A stretch of 24,679 nt of DNA from an uncultured Oscillospiraceae bacterium (GCA_900546885.1 UREN01000030.1:1-24679); one strand, 5' to 3'. Shown: positions 14,420 to 23,333, counted from the stretch's first letter. Translations and numbers: made by a program. The notes: generated from the letters alone by a model not told the origin.

Positions 14420-16188
14420 AGCGCGCTCTCCCCCTTCTGCGCAACGGCCTCAAGCTCCTGCTCCATTTCAGCGTCCATCTCGGCGTAGGCCTTTTGATAT
14501 TCGCCAGAGGGCACAGATTTGGCCCGGCCGATTTTTTCGCGCACAGGCACTGCAAACAGTTCGGCAATGGCGCCGCCGCGCCCGGCTGCCGCGCGGCAGC
14601 GCGTGTCGTATTCACGAATCAGCGCCAGCATTTTTGCCTGCCTGTCATATTCTGAATAGGCGTCCACATCCACAAAGGAGTTCTGCTGCAAAAAGTCCTC
14701 TCGAATCATTTTGGCGGTCTCCAGTGTGATCTGGTCTGCGGCAGAGAGCGAATCTTTGCCAACCAGCTGCACAATCTCGTTCAAGCTGGCCTCTTCCTGC
14801 AGCACGGCCATGGCCCATTCACGGTTTTGCAAAAAGGCCTTGCCCAGGTGTTCATCATACCAGGGCTGCAAGCTGTCCAGATACAAAGAATAGGAGTTGA
14901 GCCAGTTGATGGCGGGGAAATGGCGGCGGTAGGCCAGCGAGGAATCCAGCGCCCAGAACACCTTTACAATGCGCATGGTGGCCTGCGAAACAGGCTCGCT
15001 GAGGTCGCCGCCCGGAGGCGAAACGGCCCCCACAGCGGTAAGGCTGCCGCGCCGCTCTTCCGAGCCAAGGCATGCCACCTCGCCTGCGCGCTCGTAGAAC
15101 TGCGCAAGGCGAGAGCTCAGGTAGGCCGGGTAGCCCTCTTCGCCGGGCATCTCCTCCAGGCGGCCAGACATTTCGCGCAGCGCCTCGGCCCAGCGGGAGG
15201 TAGAATCGGCAATTACCGCCACGGCATAGCCCATGTCGCGGAAGTATTCGGCAATGGTAATGCCGGTGTAAATAGACGCTTCACGGGCAGCCACCGGCAT
15301 GTCGGAGGTGTTGGCGATCAGCACTGTGCGCTTCATCAAAGATTGCCCTGTGCGCGGGTCTACCAGTTCGGGAAACTCGCGCAGCACGTCTGTCATCTCG
15401 TTGCCGCGCTCGCCGCAGCCGATGTAAACAACCAGGTCCACATCCGACCATTTGGCCAGCGCGTGCTGCATCACCGTCTTGCCGGAACCGAAGGGCCCCG
15501 GAATGGCAGCCGTGCCGCCTTTGGCCACGGGGAAAAACGTATCCACAATGCGCTGGCCAGACTGTAGCGGGCTGTGCGGCGGGTATTTGCGCCGGTACGG
15601 CCGGCCCACACGCACCGGCCATTTCTGCATCATGGGCAGCTCCACCAGGCTTCCGTCGGCTTTCTTCAGCACGGCAATGGTCTGCGTCACGGTGAAGCTG
15701 CCGCTCTCAATAGAGACCAGCGTGCCCTCCATGCCCGGCGGCAGCATGATTTTGTGCAGAATCGACTCTGTTTCCTGCACCGTGCCCAGCACGTCGCCCC
15801 CGGTCATCTGGTCGCCGGGTTTGGCCACGGCGGTAAACTGCCACAGCTTTTCCCGGTCCAGCGCGGGCACTTCTACCCCGCGGGGCAGGTTGTTGCTGCC
15901 GCTTTTTTCACGAATGGCCTCCAGCGGGCGCTGAATGCCATCGTAAATGGTCTCGATCAGGCCCGGGCCCAGCTCTACCGACAGCGGGGCGCCGGTGGTG
16001 ACCACTTCCGCGCCGGGGCCAAGGCCGGCTGTCTCTTCATATACCTGGATAGAGGCGTCACCGCCTGTCATATTCAGAATTTCTCCGATAAGGCGCTGCT
16101 CGCCCACACGGACAACATCGGCCATATTGGCCTCTTCCATCCCCGTAGCCACCACCAACGGCCCGGAGACCTTTACGATCTTTCCCAT
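14416..16188 (-). CDS. ntpA: V-type ATPase subunit A (catalytic)
   Basis: This 590-residue subunit hydrolyses or makes ATP in the V1 head. It has the N-terminal barrel starting [13 protein letters not shown], the large non-homologous insert typical of V/A-type A subunits (about 110-200), the P-loop GPFGSGKT (231-238) and the GER catalytic segment (259-261). I set the start at the ATG at 16188, where the family N-terminus begins, with AGAAGG about ten bases upstream. The open frame continues upstream without homology. It is separated from ntpG by a 154-base gap full of hairpins, whereas it overlaps ntpB. Confidence 0.97.
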   Translation of the reverse strand: MGKIVKVSGPLVVATGMEEANMADVVRVGEQRLIGEILNMTGGDASIQVYEETAGLGPGAEVVTTGAPLSVELGPGLIETIYDGIQRPLEAIREKSGSNNLPRGVEVPALDREKLWQFTAVAKPGDQMTGGDVLGTVQETESILHKIMLPPGMEGTLVSIESGSFTVTQTIAVLKKADGSLVELPMMQKWPVRVGRPYRRKYPPHSPLQSGQRIVDTFFPVAKGGTAAIPGPFGSGKTVMQHALAKWSDVDLVVYIGCGERGNEMTDVLREFPELVDPRTGQSLMKRTVLIANTSDMPVAAREASIYTGITIAEYFRDMGYAVAVIADSTSRWAEALREMSGRLEEMPGEEGYPAYLSSRLAQFYERAGEVACLGSEERRGSLTAVGAVSPPGGDLSEPVSQATMRIVKVFWALDSSLAYRRHFPAINWLNSYSLYLDSLQPWYDEHLGKAFLQNREWAMAVLQEEASLNEIVQLVGKDSLSAADQITLETAKMIREDFLQQNSFVDVDAYSEYDRQAKMLALIREYDTRCRAAAGRGGAIAELFAVPVREKIGRAKSVPSGEYQKAYAEMDAEMEQELEAVAQKGESAL

Positions 16189-16235
16189 AGGCTGTTTACC
16201 TTCTTTCTGACGCATGCATAACCGGCGTTTTTCGG

Positions 16236-16320
16236 GGCGCCGGAACGCCCCGGCGCAAGCGGTTGAGCCTGCGGCGAAACTGCCTGCCGCAGGCATAAAT
16301 TTTGTTCGGCCCGCGGGCCG
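16236..16320. repeat. Hairpin-rich spacer between ntpG and ntpA
   Basis: Three dyads lie in this 154-base gap: CGGGGCG/CGCCCCG at about 16236-16255, GCCTGCGGC at 16267-16275 with GCCGCAGGC at 16286-16294, and the palindrome GGCCCGCGGGCC at 16309-16320. None is followed by Ts in the minus direction, so they are more likely mRNA processing or stability elements than terminators. They sit where the stalk genes give way to the head genes. Confidence 0.5.
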
Positions 16321-16342
16321 CTGTTCAGCAAACCTTGCCCTG

Positions 16343-16651
16343 TCACAGAATATCTGCGCCCACAGCCCGCTCTACGGCTGTTTTGACATTGGCCATGCCA
16401 ATGCCCAGGCTGCCCTCTTTGCCAGGGATCAGAATGATAGCCGGGGTGAGCTCGCTTTGATAGCGGGCCAGCTCTGGCCCAAGCTGTGCGGCCAGCTGTT
16501 CTGTGAGGTATAAAATAGCAAACCCCTCTTTTGCCATGCGGTGAAGCGCCTGCCGGGCGTCCTCGGCGCTGTTGGCCGGGCACACCTCCAGGCCCAAAGC
16601 CTGAAAGCCCAGCACGCTGTCGCGGTCGCCAATCACACCAATGCGGTACAT
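16343..16651 (-). CDS. ntpG: V-type ATPase subunit F (NtpG, central stalk)
   Basis: This 102-residue subunit has a Rossmann-like fold and binds the D shaft. The N-terminus [20 protein letters not shown] and the closing IPGKEGS segment are family signatures. The ATG at 16651 is preferred because the family N-terminus starts there and GGGTGGGTGAG lies upstream. A GTG at 16663 would add four residues. It follows ntpC after a few bases. In the E. hirae naming used here, NtpG is the F-type subunit. Confidence 0.92.
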   Translation of the reverse strand: MYRIGVIGDRDSVLGFQALGLEVCPANSAEDARQALHRMAKEGFAILYLTEQLAAQLGPELARYQSELTPAIILIPGKEGSLGIGMANVKTAVERAVGADIL

Positions 16652-16669
16652 CTGCTCACCCACCCTTTC

Positions 16670-17665
16670 TTACACATAGCATTCCCGCAGCCGCTCCCAA
16701 ATCATGGCCTCGTCCAGCCCGGCGCGGCGGCCGGAAAGAATGGTGCGCACGGCCGTGAGCTCTGCGTCCTTGGCATGCAGAAAGGCAATAACCGGCTCTT
16801 CGCCAAAGGGCACGCGCTTTGCCGCGGCAACATACCGGGTAAGGGCGTTGTCGCACTCGCGCTCAAAGGCAAGCAGCGGGCCGCCGTCCGGCTGTGCCGC
16901 TCGGGCGCCAAGCCGTGCCGCTTTTTCCAGCGCGCCAGCCTGGAACAGGCTGCCCAGGTCTTCCGGGCGCGCAGCAGCAAGTGCGCTTTCCGCCACACTT
17001 CCGCCCGGCAAAAGCACATGAAGAAGAAAATCGCTGCCCTTGCCCATGCGCGCAACCCGCACGGCGGTGCGCAGGTTGGCTGTATCTGCACACAGGCGCA
17101 CATACCCTTTTAAAAAGGGGCTGGCGCAATCTTCCGCAAGCCGGGCCATCTCTTCGTAACAGGCTTTGTCCAGCAAAATGTCGCACTGCTGCGGGTCCCG
17201 GGTGCCGGCCAGGATACGCCGCGCCGCGGCAACTGCCTGCTGAAACCGCGCGCTGACGCCGGAAAGGGCGTCTTTTTGAAAACCCTCTAACAGCTGCCGG
17301 CAGCTGTAGCGCCCGCCGGAAACCAGCAGGCGGTGCACATCGGCCCCTGTGGCTTCGCCTTTTACCAGTGCCTTTGCGTTGTGATAATCATATTTCAGCC
17401 GGAACACATCCACCAGCCGGGGCTCTGGCACCGCCGCCTGCACCTCGTCAAGCAAAGCGGCCCGGGCGCCCGCCAGGCGGCTTTCCACGCTGCCGCCGGC
17501 TGTGCTGCCATAGCCGCATTCATCCAGAACTTTCAGGGCCTCGTCCTCGCTTGGGGCGCTGATCATGCGCTCGATGCGCTCGCGGTTGAGCAGGCGGTTC
17601 TCCATGGCATGAATGCGGGTGGAAACAGTTACATAATCGGTGTCCTTCTTACGCGTTTGGGACAA
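16670..17665 (-). CDS. ntpC: V-type ATPase subunit C (d-type, rotor cap)
   Basis: This 331-residue subunit C (d/AC39 family) is a funnel-shaped helical protein that links the central stalk to the membrane rotor ring. The N-terminus (TDYVTVSTRIHAMENRLL) and internal motifs such as RLKYDYHNAKALVKG (128-142) are typical. The start is a TTG at 17665 with AAGGGGTGA upstream. No better start exists in the region. Length is normal for the family. It sits between E and F, as in other ntp operons. Confidence 0.92.
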   Translation of the reverse strand: MSQTRKKDTDYVTVSTRIHAMENRLLNRERIERMISAPSEDEALKVLDECGYGSTAGGSVESRLAGARAALLDEVQAAVPEPRLVDVFRLKYDYHNAKALVKGEATGADVHRLLVSGGRYSCRQLLEGFQKDALSGVSARFQQAVAAARRILAGTRDPQQCDILLDKACYEEMARLAEDCASPFLKGYVRLCADTANLRTAVRVARMGKGSDFLLHVLLPGGSVAESALAAARPEDLGSLFQAGALEKAARLGARAAQPDGGPLLAFERECDNALTRYVAAAKRVPFGEEPVIAFLHAKDAELTAVRTILSGRRAGLDEAMIWERLRECYV

Positions 17666-17717
17666 AATATCACCCCTTTTGGGTCAAAAGCCTCTGGTGC
17701 ACACCGTGCCCGGGGCG

Positions 17718-18326
17718 TTATGCTTTGCCGTGGCCAAATAAAATTTCAGCCACCGGCTTTTCCAATGCTTCCCGCCGCAGGCGCAGCATGGCCTCAAATG
17801 AGCAGTTTACCTCTACCGGCCCGTCGGCAAGGATGAACCCGCCCCGAAGGGGCCGGGTTTCCTGCGCCAGGGCCAAGGCACCAGCACCGCGCGCGGCAAG
17901 CGCCTCGTTGGCCTTTGCCACCACTGCCGCGCCAATTTGGGCGCGGCCCTGCGGGGAGAAAATAAGCCGCCCGCGCCCGCCCGGCGCTGCCTGCAGTGCC
18001 AGCGAGGCAAGCAGGCTTACCATTTTTTCATCGGGCAGGGAACACAACTGATCCAGAGCTTTTTCAAAGGCTTCGGCAAGCACCTCCTGCCGTGCGCCCA
18101 GCTCCAGCGTGCGCCGCTGCATCAGCGCTGCAGATTTCAGGCGCTCCAGGCGCTCGTCGGCCGCACGGCGCCCCCGCGCAAGAATCTCTTCCCGCTCCCG
18201 GCTGGCCTGCGCCTGCGCCTGCGCCTGAATTGCCTCCACCTGTTCGGTGGCCTCTTGGTTCATGCGGGCGATCTCCTGCTCTGCATCCTCGCGGATACGG
18301 GCCGCGATCCGTTCGATTCCGTCCAT
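17718..18326 (-). CDS. ntpE: V-type ATPase subunit E (peripheral stalk)
   Basis: This 202-residue subunit has a long N-terminal helix rich in A, Q, E and R (about 1-85) and a mixed alpha/beta C-terminal domain. It pairs with the G-type subunit (ntpF here) to form the peripheral stalk. A hexanucleotide tandem repeat (four near-identical GCCTGC units at 18205-18228) encodes an alternating Q-A stretch in the helix. GAGGAGG lies just upstream of the ATG. It is ten bases downstream of ntpK. Confidence 0.9.
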   Translation of the reverse strand: MDGIERIAARIREDAEQEIARMNQEATEQVEAIQAQAQAQASREREEILARGRRAADERLERLKSAALMQRRTLELGARQEVLAEAFEKALDQLCSLPDEKMVSLLASLALQAAPGGRGRLIFSPQGRAQIGAAVVAKANEALAARGAGALALAQETRPLRGGFILADGPVEVNCSFEAMLRLRREALEKPVAEILFGHGKA

Positions 18327-18336
18327 AGAAGCCTCC

Positions 18337-18864
<528 letters not shown>

Positions 18865-20820
18865 TTATTTGCTGATATCATAATATTTTGCCGAGAGATC
18901 CAGCGGGCGGAATGGCCGGCCGCCGTCCTCGTAGAACTTTCCAAAGTATTCCAGGCACTGAAGGCGCAGGTCGTGCACATAGCAGCCCAAGAGGTTCAGT
19001 GCGAAATTCAGCATGTTCCCGGCTGCAGAAATGACTAAAAAAACGATTACATTGCCGGGGATGGCCCCAAGCGTGTTGAAAACCTGTGCAATTACCGACC
19101 CGGCCAGCATCAAAGCCATCAAGCGGGAGTAAGAGAGAATATCCCCAAAGTACCCGGTGATGTGGTTGTACAAAGAGGCAAACACACCGGTTACCCGGCC
19201 AACCCCCTTGCCGGTAAACACGGGCCCGGCCACCACCAGTGCAACCCCGGCATACAGTGCCAGGTTTGTGACACCCAGGGCCGCCAGCCCGATGCCGGCG
19301 AAAACAACCCACCAGGTAATCTCTTCCCAAAAGGCGTCCCGGAACTGCCCGGCTTTCAGTTTGCGAACCACACTGATGGCCATGCCGGTGACAATTTGCA
19401 CCAGGCCCAGGCACATGGCCCCAATCAGAATCATCATGGTATCATTCAGCGGGGTGAACAACGCGGGCAGCACCAAGGGTGCGCCGGGGTTTACCAGCGT
19501 GGTAAGCTGGGTGAGGAAATCGCCGAAAAAGCCGCCCGTGACAGCGCCCATCAGGAAAGTGCTGATGCCGCACAGGCCCAGCAGCATGAAGAAGTTGTGC
19601 ATGCCTGCTTTGGGGCGGGCTTTCTTCAGCACAAACACCGAGGCCAGCATCATCAGCAGGCCGTAGCCCATATCTGCCATCATCACCCCGTAAAACAGAA
19701 TAAAGAACGGGGCCATCAGGGGGTTGGGGTCTACGGTGCCATAGGCGGGCAGGGAATACATCTCGGTAACCATATTGAGCGGCCGGGTGAACCAGTTGTT
19801 TTTCAGCTGCACCGGCACCTGCGGGTACTCGCTTTCCGGCGGGTCGGCAACTTCCCACGCACAGGGGTACTTTGCCAGCGCCGCCTGCACCTCTTCCCAG
19901 CGCCCGGCGGGCACCCAGCCCTGCAAAAGAAAAACCTGACGGGTGTCCCGCAGAAGGGCGCGGCTTTCCTGCAGGTGAATATCCAGCAAGGCCCTGTCGG
20001 ATGCGCGGCACAATGCGTCCATTTGGCCGTGCATGCCGGCCAGCCGCGCGCGGGCCTGTTCCAAACCCGCCCGTACCTGTGCCTGCTGGGCACAAAGGGC
20101 CCTGTCGCTCTCCCGGGCTGTGCCGTTCCAACCGCTCAGGTCCATACGGGCCCAGCCAAAGCCGCGAAGGGCCTCCAGCACGGCGTCCTGCACAGACGAG
20201 TGGCAAACCAACAGGCAATAGCGCAGCTCCCGGCTGGCGCTGGCCTGCGTGAGGCATGCCAGTTCACTTGCGTTTTGTACGGCCCGGGTGGCCTCTTCCA
20301 GGGGCCGGCCGGCCGTGAGGGTGCCAAACTGCACCAGCATGTCCGGCGTAGAGGCCGTGCACAGCGGCACGTCCAGCCCCAGCCAGGGCGCCAACGAGGC
20401 GCGCTGTGCGGCCAGCTTTTCCTGCTGCGCCAGCAGGGCGGTTACCTGCCGGTCTGCCTCCAGCACGTCGGCAACAGCCTTGTCCTGCTGTGCCATTGCC
20501 TGCGGGGCATACAGCTCGTCCCGGCGGGCGCCGGGCTTCGGCGAAAGAAAACCGCGCCCTTTGGCGCCATCATGCCGCAGCACTTCCATGGCGCGCTGTG
20601 CATCGTGGTGGCGCGCCTGCGCATCGGCAAGGGCCCGTGTATCCGGCGAAGAGAGGCTGGCCAGCAGCTGCTCTGCCGGTGCGGCATCCTCATCGCCCTG
20701 GGGCCCCAGTGTGGGCTCGCTGATTTCCACACAGCCCAGGCCCTGAAGCGCATGCAGTATCGCTTCCCGGTCTTCCCGCATGGCAAGCAGCCCCAGCCGC
20801 TTCATTTTGACGATAGCCAT
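18865..20820 (-). CDS. ntpI: V-type ATPase subunit I (a-type stator)
   Basis: This 651-residue subunit has a cytoplasmic, coiled-coil-rich N-terminal half (about 1-340) that binds the peripheral stalk. Its membrane half (about 365-625, seven or eight helices) forms the ion half-channels. Conserved arginines expected to face the ring glutamate are visible at R566 (SYSRLMAL) and R619 (VHDLRLQCLEYFGKFYE). The PLNDTMMILIGAM and GYFGDILSYSR segments are family hallmarks. Its ATG shares one base with the ntpF stop (TGATG), so the two are translationally coupled. Confidence 0.95.
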   Translation of the reverse strand: MAIVKMKRLGLLAMREDREAILHALQGLGCVEISEPTLGPQGDEDAAPAEQLLASLSSPDTRALADAQARHHDAQRAMEVLRHDGAKGRGFLSPKPGARRDELYAPQAMAQQDKAVADVLEADRQVTALLAQQEKLAAQRASLAPWLGLDVPLCTASTPDMLVQFGTLTAGRPLEEATRAVQNASELACLTQASASRELRYCLLVCHSSVQDAVLEALRGFGWARMDLSGWNGTARESDRALCAQQAQVRAGLEQARARLAGMHGQMDALCRASDRALLDIHLQESRALLRDTRQVFLLQGWVPAGRWEEVQAALAKYPCAWEVADPPESEYPQVPVQLKNNWFTRPLNMVTEMYSLPAYGTVDPNPLMAPFFILFYGVMMADMGYGLLMMLASVFVLKKARPKAGMHNFFMLLGLCGISTFLMGAVTGGFFGDFLTQLTTLVNPGAPLVLPALFTPLNDTMMILIGAMCLGLVQIVTGMAISVVRKLKAGQFRDAFWEEITWWVVFAGIGLAALGVTNLALYAGVALVVAGPVFTGKGVGRVTGVFASLYNHITGYFGDILSYSRLMALMLAGSVIAQVFNTLGAIPGNVIVFLVISAAGNMLNFALNLLGCYVHDLRLQCLEYFGKFYEDGGRPFRPLDLSAKYYDISK

Positions 20821-21131
20821 CAGCTCACAACCTTTTCTACAAGAAAAGCAGCCGCTTCATCCAGCCGGCTGCGCATCTGCGCCTTGCGGGCCTCGCAGCC
20901 CTGCCGGGCCTGTTCCAGAACCTCCTGCGCCCAGGCCCGCGCCTGGGCCTCTGCCTCGGCCATCATGGCCCCGGCCTCGGTTTCTGCCTGCTGGCGCGCC
21001 TGCTCCACCGCAAGGCGGGCGGCACGCTGTGCCTGGGAAACCCGCTGCTTGTTCTGTGCCGCTGCGTTTTCCTTTTTCTGCTTTACTTCCTGCTCTAATT
21101 CGGTCACTTTCTGAATCTCATCTGTCACCAT
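20820..21131 (-). CDS. ntpF: V-type ATPase G-type peripheral stalk subunit (NtpF)
   Basis: This 103-residue protein is almost entirely charged coiled coil rich in A, E, Q and R. It has no membrane segment. By size, composition and position before the I subunit it matches NtpF/AtpH, the G-type stalk protein that pairs with subunit E. AGGTGGTGAAG lies upstream of the ATG at 21131. It is the first gene of the operon, with a promoter about 60 bases further upstream. The sequence itself diverges strongly in this family, so position is part of the argument. Confidence 0.85.
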   Translation of the reverse strand: MVTDEIQKVTELEQEVKQKKENAAAQNKQRVSQAQRAARLAVEQARQQAETEAGAMMAEAEAQARAWAQEVLEQARQGCEARKAQMRSRLDEAAAFLVEKVVS

Positions 21132-21172
21132 TGCCGCTTCACCACCTGCTTTCAGATTTTACCGCATAACCT

Positions 21173-21194
21173 CCATACAAATTTTAAGGTATGG
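21173..21194 (-). promoter_or_regulatory. 5'-terminal dyad of the V-ATPase mRNA
   Basis: CCATAC at 21173-21178 and GTATGG at 21189-21194 are perfect arms around ten A+T-rich bases. The predicted transcript begins at about 21192, so the stem would sit at its extreme 5' end. A second palindrome, ATGGTACCAT, covers 21191-21200 up to the -10 box and could be an operator. Confidence 0.45.
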
Positions 21195-21198
21195 TACC

Positions 21199-21227
21199 AT
21201 TCTAGAAGTAATAAATGAAAAAATCAA
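21199..21227 (-). promoter_or_regulatory. Promoter of the V-ATPase operon
   Basis: On the minus strand, TTGATT (21227-21222) and TAGAAT (21204-21199) are separated by 17 bases. A T-rich stretch lies between them. Confidence 0.75.
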
Positions 21228-21441
21228 GAACAGAGCAAGATTTTTGGTGCTTTGCGTGAATTTTTTCAGGGCGCAGCCGCTTTTGGTGGGCGGTTTTGCC
21301 CCACGGCCCTCTTTGTATCAGTGTATGCAGGCCTTTTCCGTTTAAGCGGCCAAAAAAGGGCGCGCGGCATTTTTTTGACGGAAAAGGGCGCGCCGGGCCG
21401 CCGTATTTCCCATAAAATGCGCAAATTCCCGGCCAGGGGGC

Positions 21442-21470
21442 TTGCACATTGCACGATGTTCTGTTAAGAT
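21442..21470 (+). promoter_or_regulatory. Distal promoter toward smsC
   Basis: TTGCAC at 21442-21447 and TAAGAT at 21465-21470 are 17 bases apart. The transcript would carry a leader of about 210 bases with several G+C-rich hairpins (for example CGGG/CCCG and GCCA/TGGC pairs between 21490 and 21560). Confidence 0.5.
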
Positions 21471-21564
21471 AAAAAAGAAGATCTGCGTGCCCGGCACGGG
21501 TCTTTCAGCCCGCAGCCCGCGGGTAATAAGAAAATGGGGCCATCCAGACGGGGTGGCTATTCTT

Positions 21565-21598
21565 TTGAACACAAAATACACTAAAAAAGTATATTTTG
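21565..21598 (+). promoter_or_regulatory. Proximal smsC promoter overlapped by a 27-bp dyad
   Basis: TTGAAC at 21565-21570 and TATATT at 21590-21595 form a promoter with a long 19-base spacer. CAAAATACACT at 21572-21582 and AGTATATTTTG at 21588-21598 are inverted arms with one mismatch in 11 around AAAAA. The dyad covers the spacer and the -10 box. In shape it resembles IscR/Rrf2-type operators, which often control Fe-S genes. The assignment is inference. Confidence 0.5.
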
Positions 21599-21687
21599 CC
21601 CTTCGCGTATGCGCGCAGGGCGGCAAGGAAACACTTTCCGCAGAAAAGGCCTGCATTTGGCCAGTGGCGGAAGAGAGGGAGATTAAA

Positions 21688-22419
21688 ATGTTGCAACTGG
21701 AACATCTGGCCTGGCAGCTGCCGGGTGGAGAAAGCATTTTGAAAGGGGTAGACATGCATGTGCCCAAGGGCAAGCTGGTGGTGGTAACAGGCCCCAACGG
21801 CGGCGGCAAAACGTCGCTGGCCAAGCTGGTTGCCGGGCTGGAGACACCCACGGCCGGGCGCATTTTGTTTGACGGCGAGGACATCACGGGCCTCGACATC
21901 ACCCAGCGCGCCCGGAAAGGCATTGCCTATGCGTTTCAGCAGCCGGTGCGCTTCAAGGGCCTTACCGTGCGGGACCTGCTGGAAATGGCGGCAGGCAAAC
22001 CGCTGGAAGAATGCGAAGTTTGCGCACTGGTGGGCAAAGTGGGCCTGTGCGCCAGCGAATACATCGACCGCGAGGTGGACGCCAGCCTTTCCGGCGGTGA
22101 GGCAAAGCGCATCGAAATTGCAACGGTGCTGGCGCGCAATGCCAAGCTCTCTATTTTCGATGAGCCGGAGGCCGGCATTGATTTGTGGAGCTTTTCGAAG
22201 CTGGTGGAAACTTTTCAGGAACTGCAAAAAAGCCATCATGGCACGCTGCTCATCATTTCGCATCAAGAGCGCATTTTGTCCATTGCAGATGAAATTGTCG
22301 TCATCGCAGATGGCGTGGTGCGCGAGGCGGGCCCGCGCGAGGAAGTGCTGCCCCACCTGATGCGGGGAGAGAGCATGGGCTGTATGTGCCCGCTTGGCAA
22401 GGAGGTGCGCCGCGCATGA
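21688..22419 (+). CDS. sufC: SmsC/SufC-type ABC ATPase for Fe-S cluster assembly
   Basis: This 243-residue soluble ABC ATPase of the SufC family has Walker A GPNGGGKT (35-42), signature LSGGE (134-138), Walker B LSIFDEPEAGID (154-165) and switch H192. It works with the adjacent SufB/D-like scaffold. In the minimal SUF-like (SMS) arrangement only these two proteins are present, without SufS, SufU or SufD beside them. A CxC pair (C232, C234) lies near the C-terminus. I set the start at the ATG at 21688 (GAGGGAGA upstream), where homology begins. The frame is open further upstream. The stop overlaps the next ATG (ATGA). Confidence 0.93.
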   Translation: MLQLEHLAWQLPGGESILKGVDMHVPKGKLVVVTGPNGGGKTSLAKLVAGLETPTAGRILFDGEDITGLDITQRARKGIAYAFQQPVRFKGLTVRDLLEMAAGKPLEECEVCALVGKVGLCASEYIDREVDASLSGGEAKRIEIATVLARNAKLSIFDEPEAGIDLWSFSKLVETFQELQKSHHGTLLIISHQERILSIADEIVVIADGVVREAGPREEVLPHLMRGESMGCMCPLGKEVRRA

Positions 22420-23333
22420 ATAAGGTAACGGATGAACTGCTGCGCCTGGTGGCAGGTTTTAAGGGCGAATTTACCGGCGCTTATAACATTCGCGAGGACG
22501 GCGGATGCGCCGGGCGCCAGTCTACGAAGAACATCAAAATTGAATCCAAAACAGACAAGCCGGGCATCGATATCCGCGTGGCGCCCGGCACAAAAGGGGA
22601 AAAGGTATATATCCCGGCCTGCGTCACGCACAGCGGCGTGGACGACCTGGTATACAACGATTTCTACATCGGCGAAGGGGCCGATGTGGTGGTGGTGGCC
22701 GGCTGCGGCATCCATGCAGACGGCGAAGAAGAGGCGCGCCACAATGGCATCCACCGCTTTTTTGTGGGCAAGGGCGCCAAAGTGGTCTATGAGGAAAAGC
22801 ATGTGGGCACAGGTGCCAGCACGGGCAACCGCCACATTGACCCTGTGACAGAGGCATTTTTAGAGGAAGATTCCAGCCTCACCATGGACACGGTGCAAAT
22901 TTCCGGCGTGGACACCACCTACCGCAAGACAAGCGCCAGGCTGGCTGCGCGCGCAAAGCTGCTGGTGCGCGAGCGCTTGATGACGAACGGCGCAGAGGCG
23001 GCCAAAACCGAGTTTACCGTGTATCTGGAAGGGGAAGACTCCGGGGCGGACCTCGTGTCCCGCTCGGTGGCCAAGGGCCGCAGCCATCAGGAGTTTGTCT
23101 CCCGCATTGTGGGTACCACGCGCTGCACAGGCCATTCCGAATGCGACGCCATTCTGGCGGATAAGGCCACGGTGGTGGCCACGCCTGCGCTGGAGGCCGC
23201 CCACCTGGACGCCTCGCTCATCCACGAGGCGGCCATTGGCAAAATTGCGGGCGAACAGCTGATGAAGCTTCGCACTCTGGGCCTTACGGAAGAACAGGCC
23301 GAAGAAAAGATTATTGCAGGCTTTTTGAAGTAA
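22416..23333 (+). CDS. SmsB/SufBD-family Fe-S scaffold protein
   Basis: At 305 residues this is a short SufB/SufD-type beta-helix protein, much smaller than the roughly 470-residue SufB, and it corresponds to SmsB. The C-terminal helical part (HEAAIGKIAGEQLMKLRTLG and following, 270-305) is the region that contacts the ATPase in SufB/D. Five cysteines are present (C31, C69, C97, C237, C243), two of them in RCTGHSECDAI (236-246), and are candidates for cluster or sulfur handling. AAGGAGGT precedes the ATG, which overlaps the smsC stop. No cysteine desulfurase gene is nearby, so the sulfur source is encoded elsewhere or is different. Confidence 0.9.
   Translation: MNKVTDELLRLVAGFKGEFTGAYNIREDGGCAGRQSTKNIKIESKTDKPGIDIRVAPGTKGEKVYIPACVTHSGVDDLVYNDFYIGEGADVVVVAGCGIHADGEEEARHNGIHRFFVGKGAKVVYEEKHVGTGASTGNRHIDPVTEAFLEEDSSLTMDTVQISGVDTTYRKTSARLAARAKLLVRERLMTNGAEAAKTEFTVYLEGEDSGADLVSRSVAKGRSHQEFVSRIVGTTRCTGHSECDAILADKATVVATPALEAAHLDASLIHEAAIGKIAGEQLMKLRTLGLTEEQAEEKIIAGFLK

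Larger units (their letters stand above)
21132..21687. other. Divergent intergenic region between the V-ATPase and Sms operons
   Basis: No convincing gene is seen in these 556 bases. The stretch holds the V-ATPase promoter and leader dyad (21173-21227, minus), two promoters pointing to smsC (21442-21470 and 21565-21595) and a structured leader between them. AAAAGGGCGCGC occurs twice about 29 bases apart (near 21354 and 21382). A 14-bp exact inverted repeat joins 21325-21338 and 21643-21656. Confidence 0.5.

Noticed and set aside
12773..14488. A 571-codon open frame opposite ntpB and part of ntpD
   Set aside because: Same reason: the sense strand has unambiguous subunit motifs, and the antisense product looks like a compositional shadow.
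19162..21114. A 650-codon open frame on the plus strand opposite ntpI and ntpF
   Set aside because: The minus strand clearly encodes V-ATPase subunits. The antisense frame is open because of G+C-rich codon use and shows no family motifs or suitable ribosome site.
21159..21174. Minimal frame ATG-CGG-TAA with GGAGG just upstream in the V-ATPase leader
   Set aside because: The spacing between GGAGG and ATG is only two bases, too short for efficient initiation. It is more likely a chance feature.
21352..21393. Twice-occurring AAAAGGGCGCGC as a CRISPR-like or phase-variation repeat
   Set aside because: Only two copies with different surroundings, so it does not form an array.
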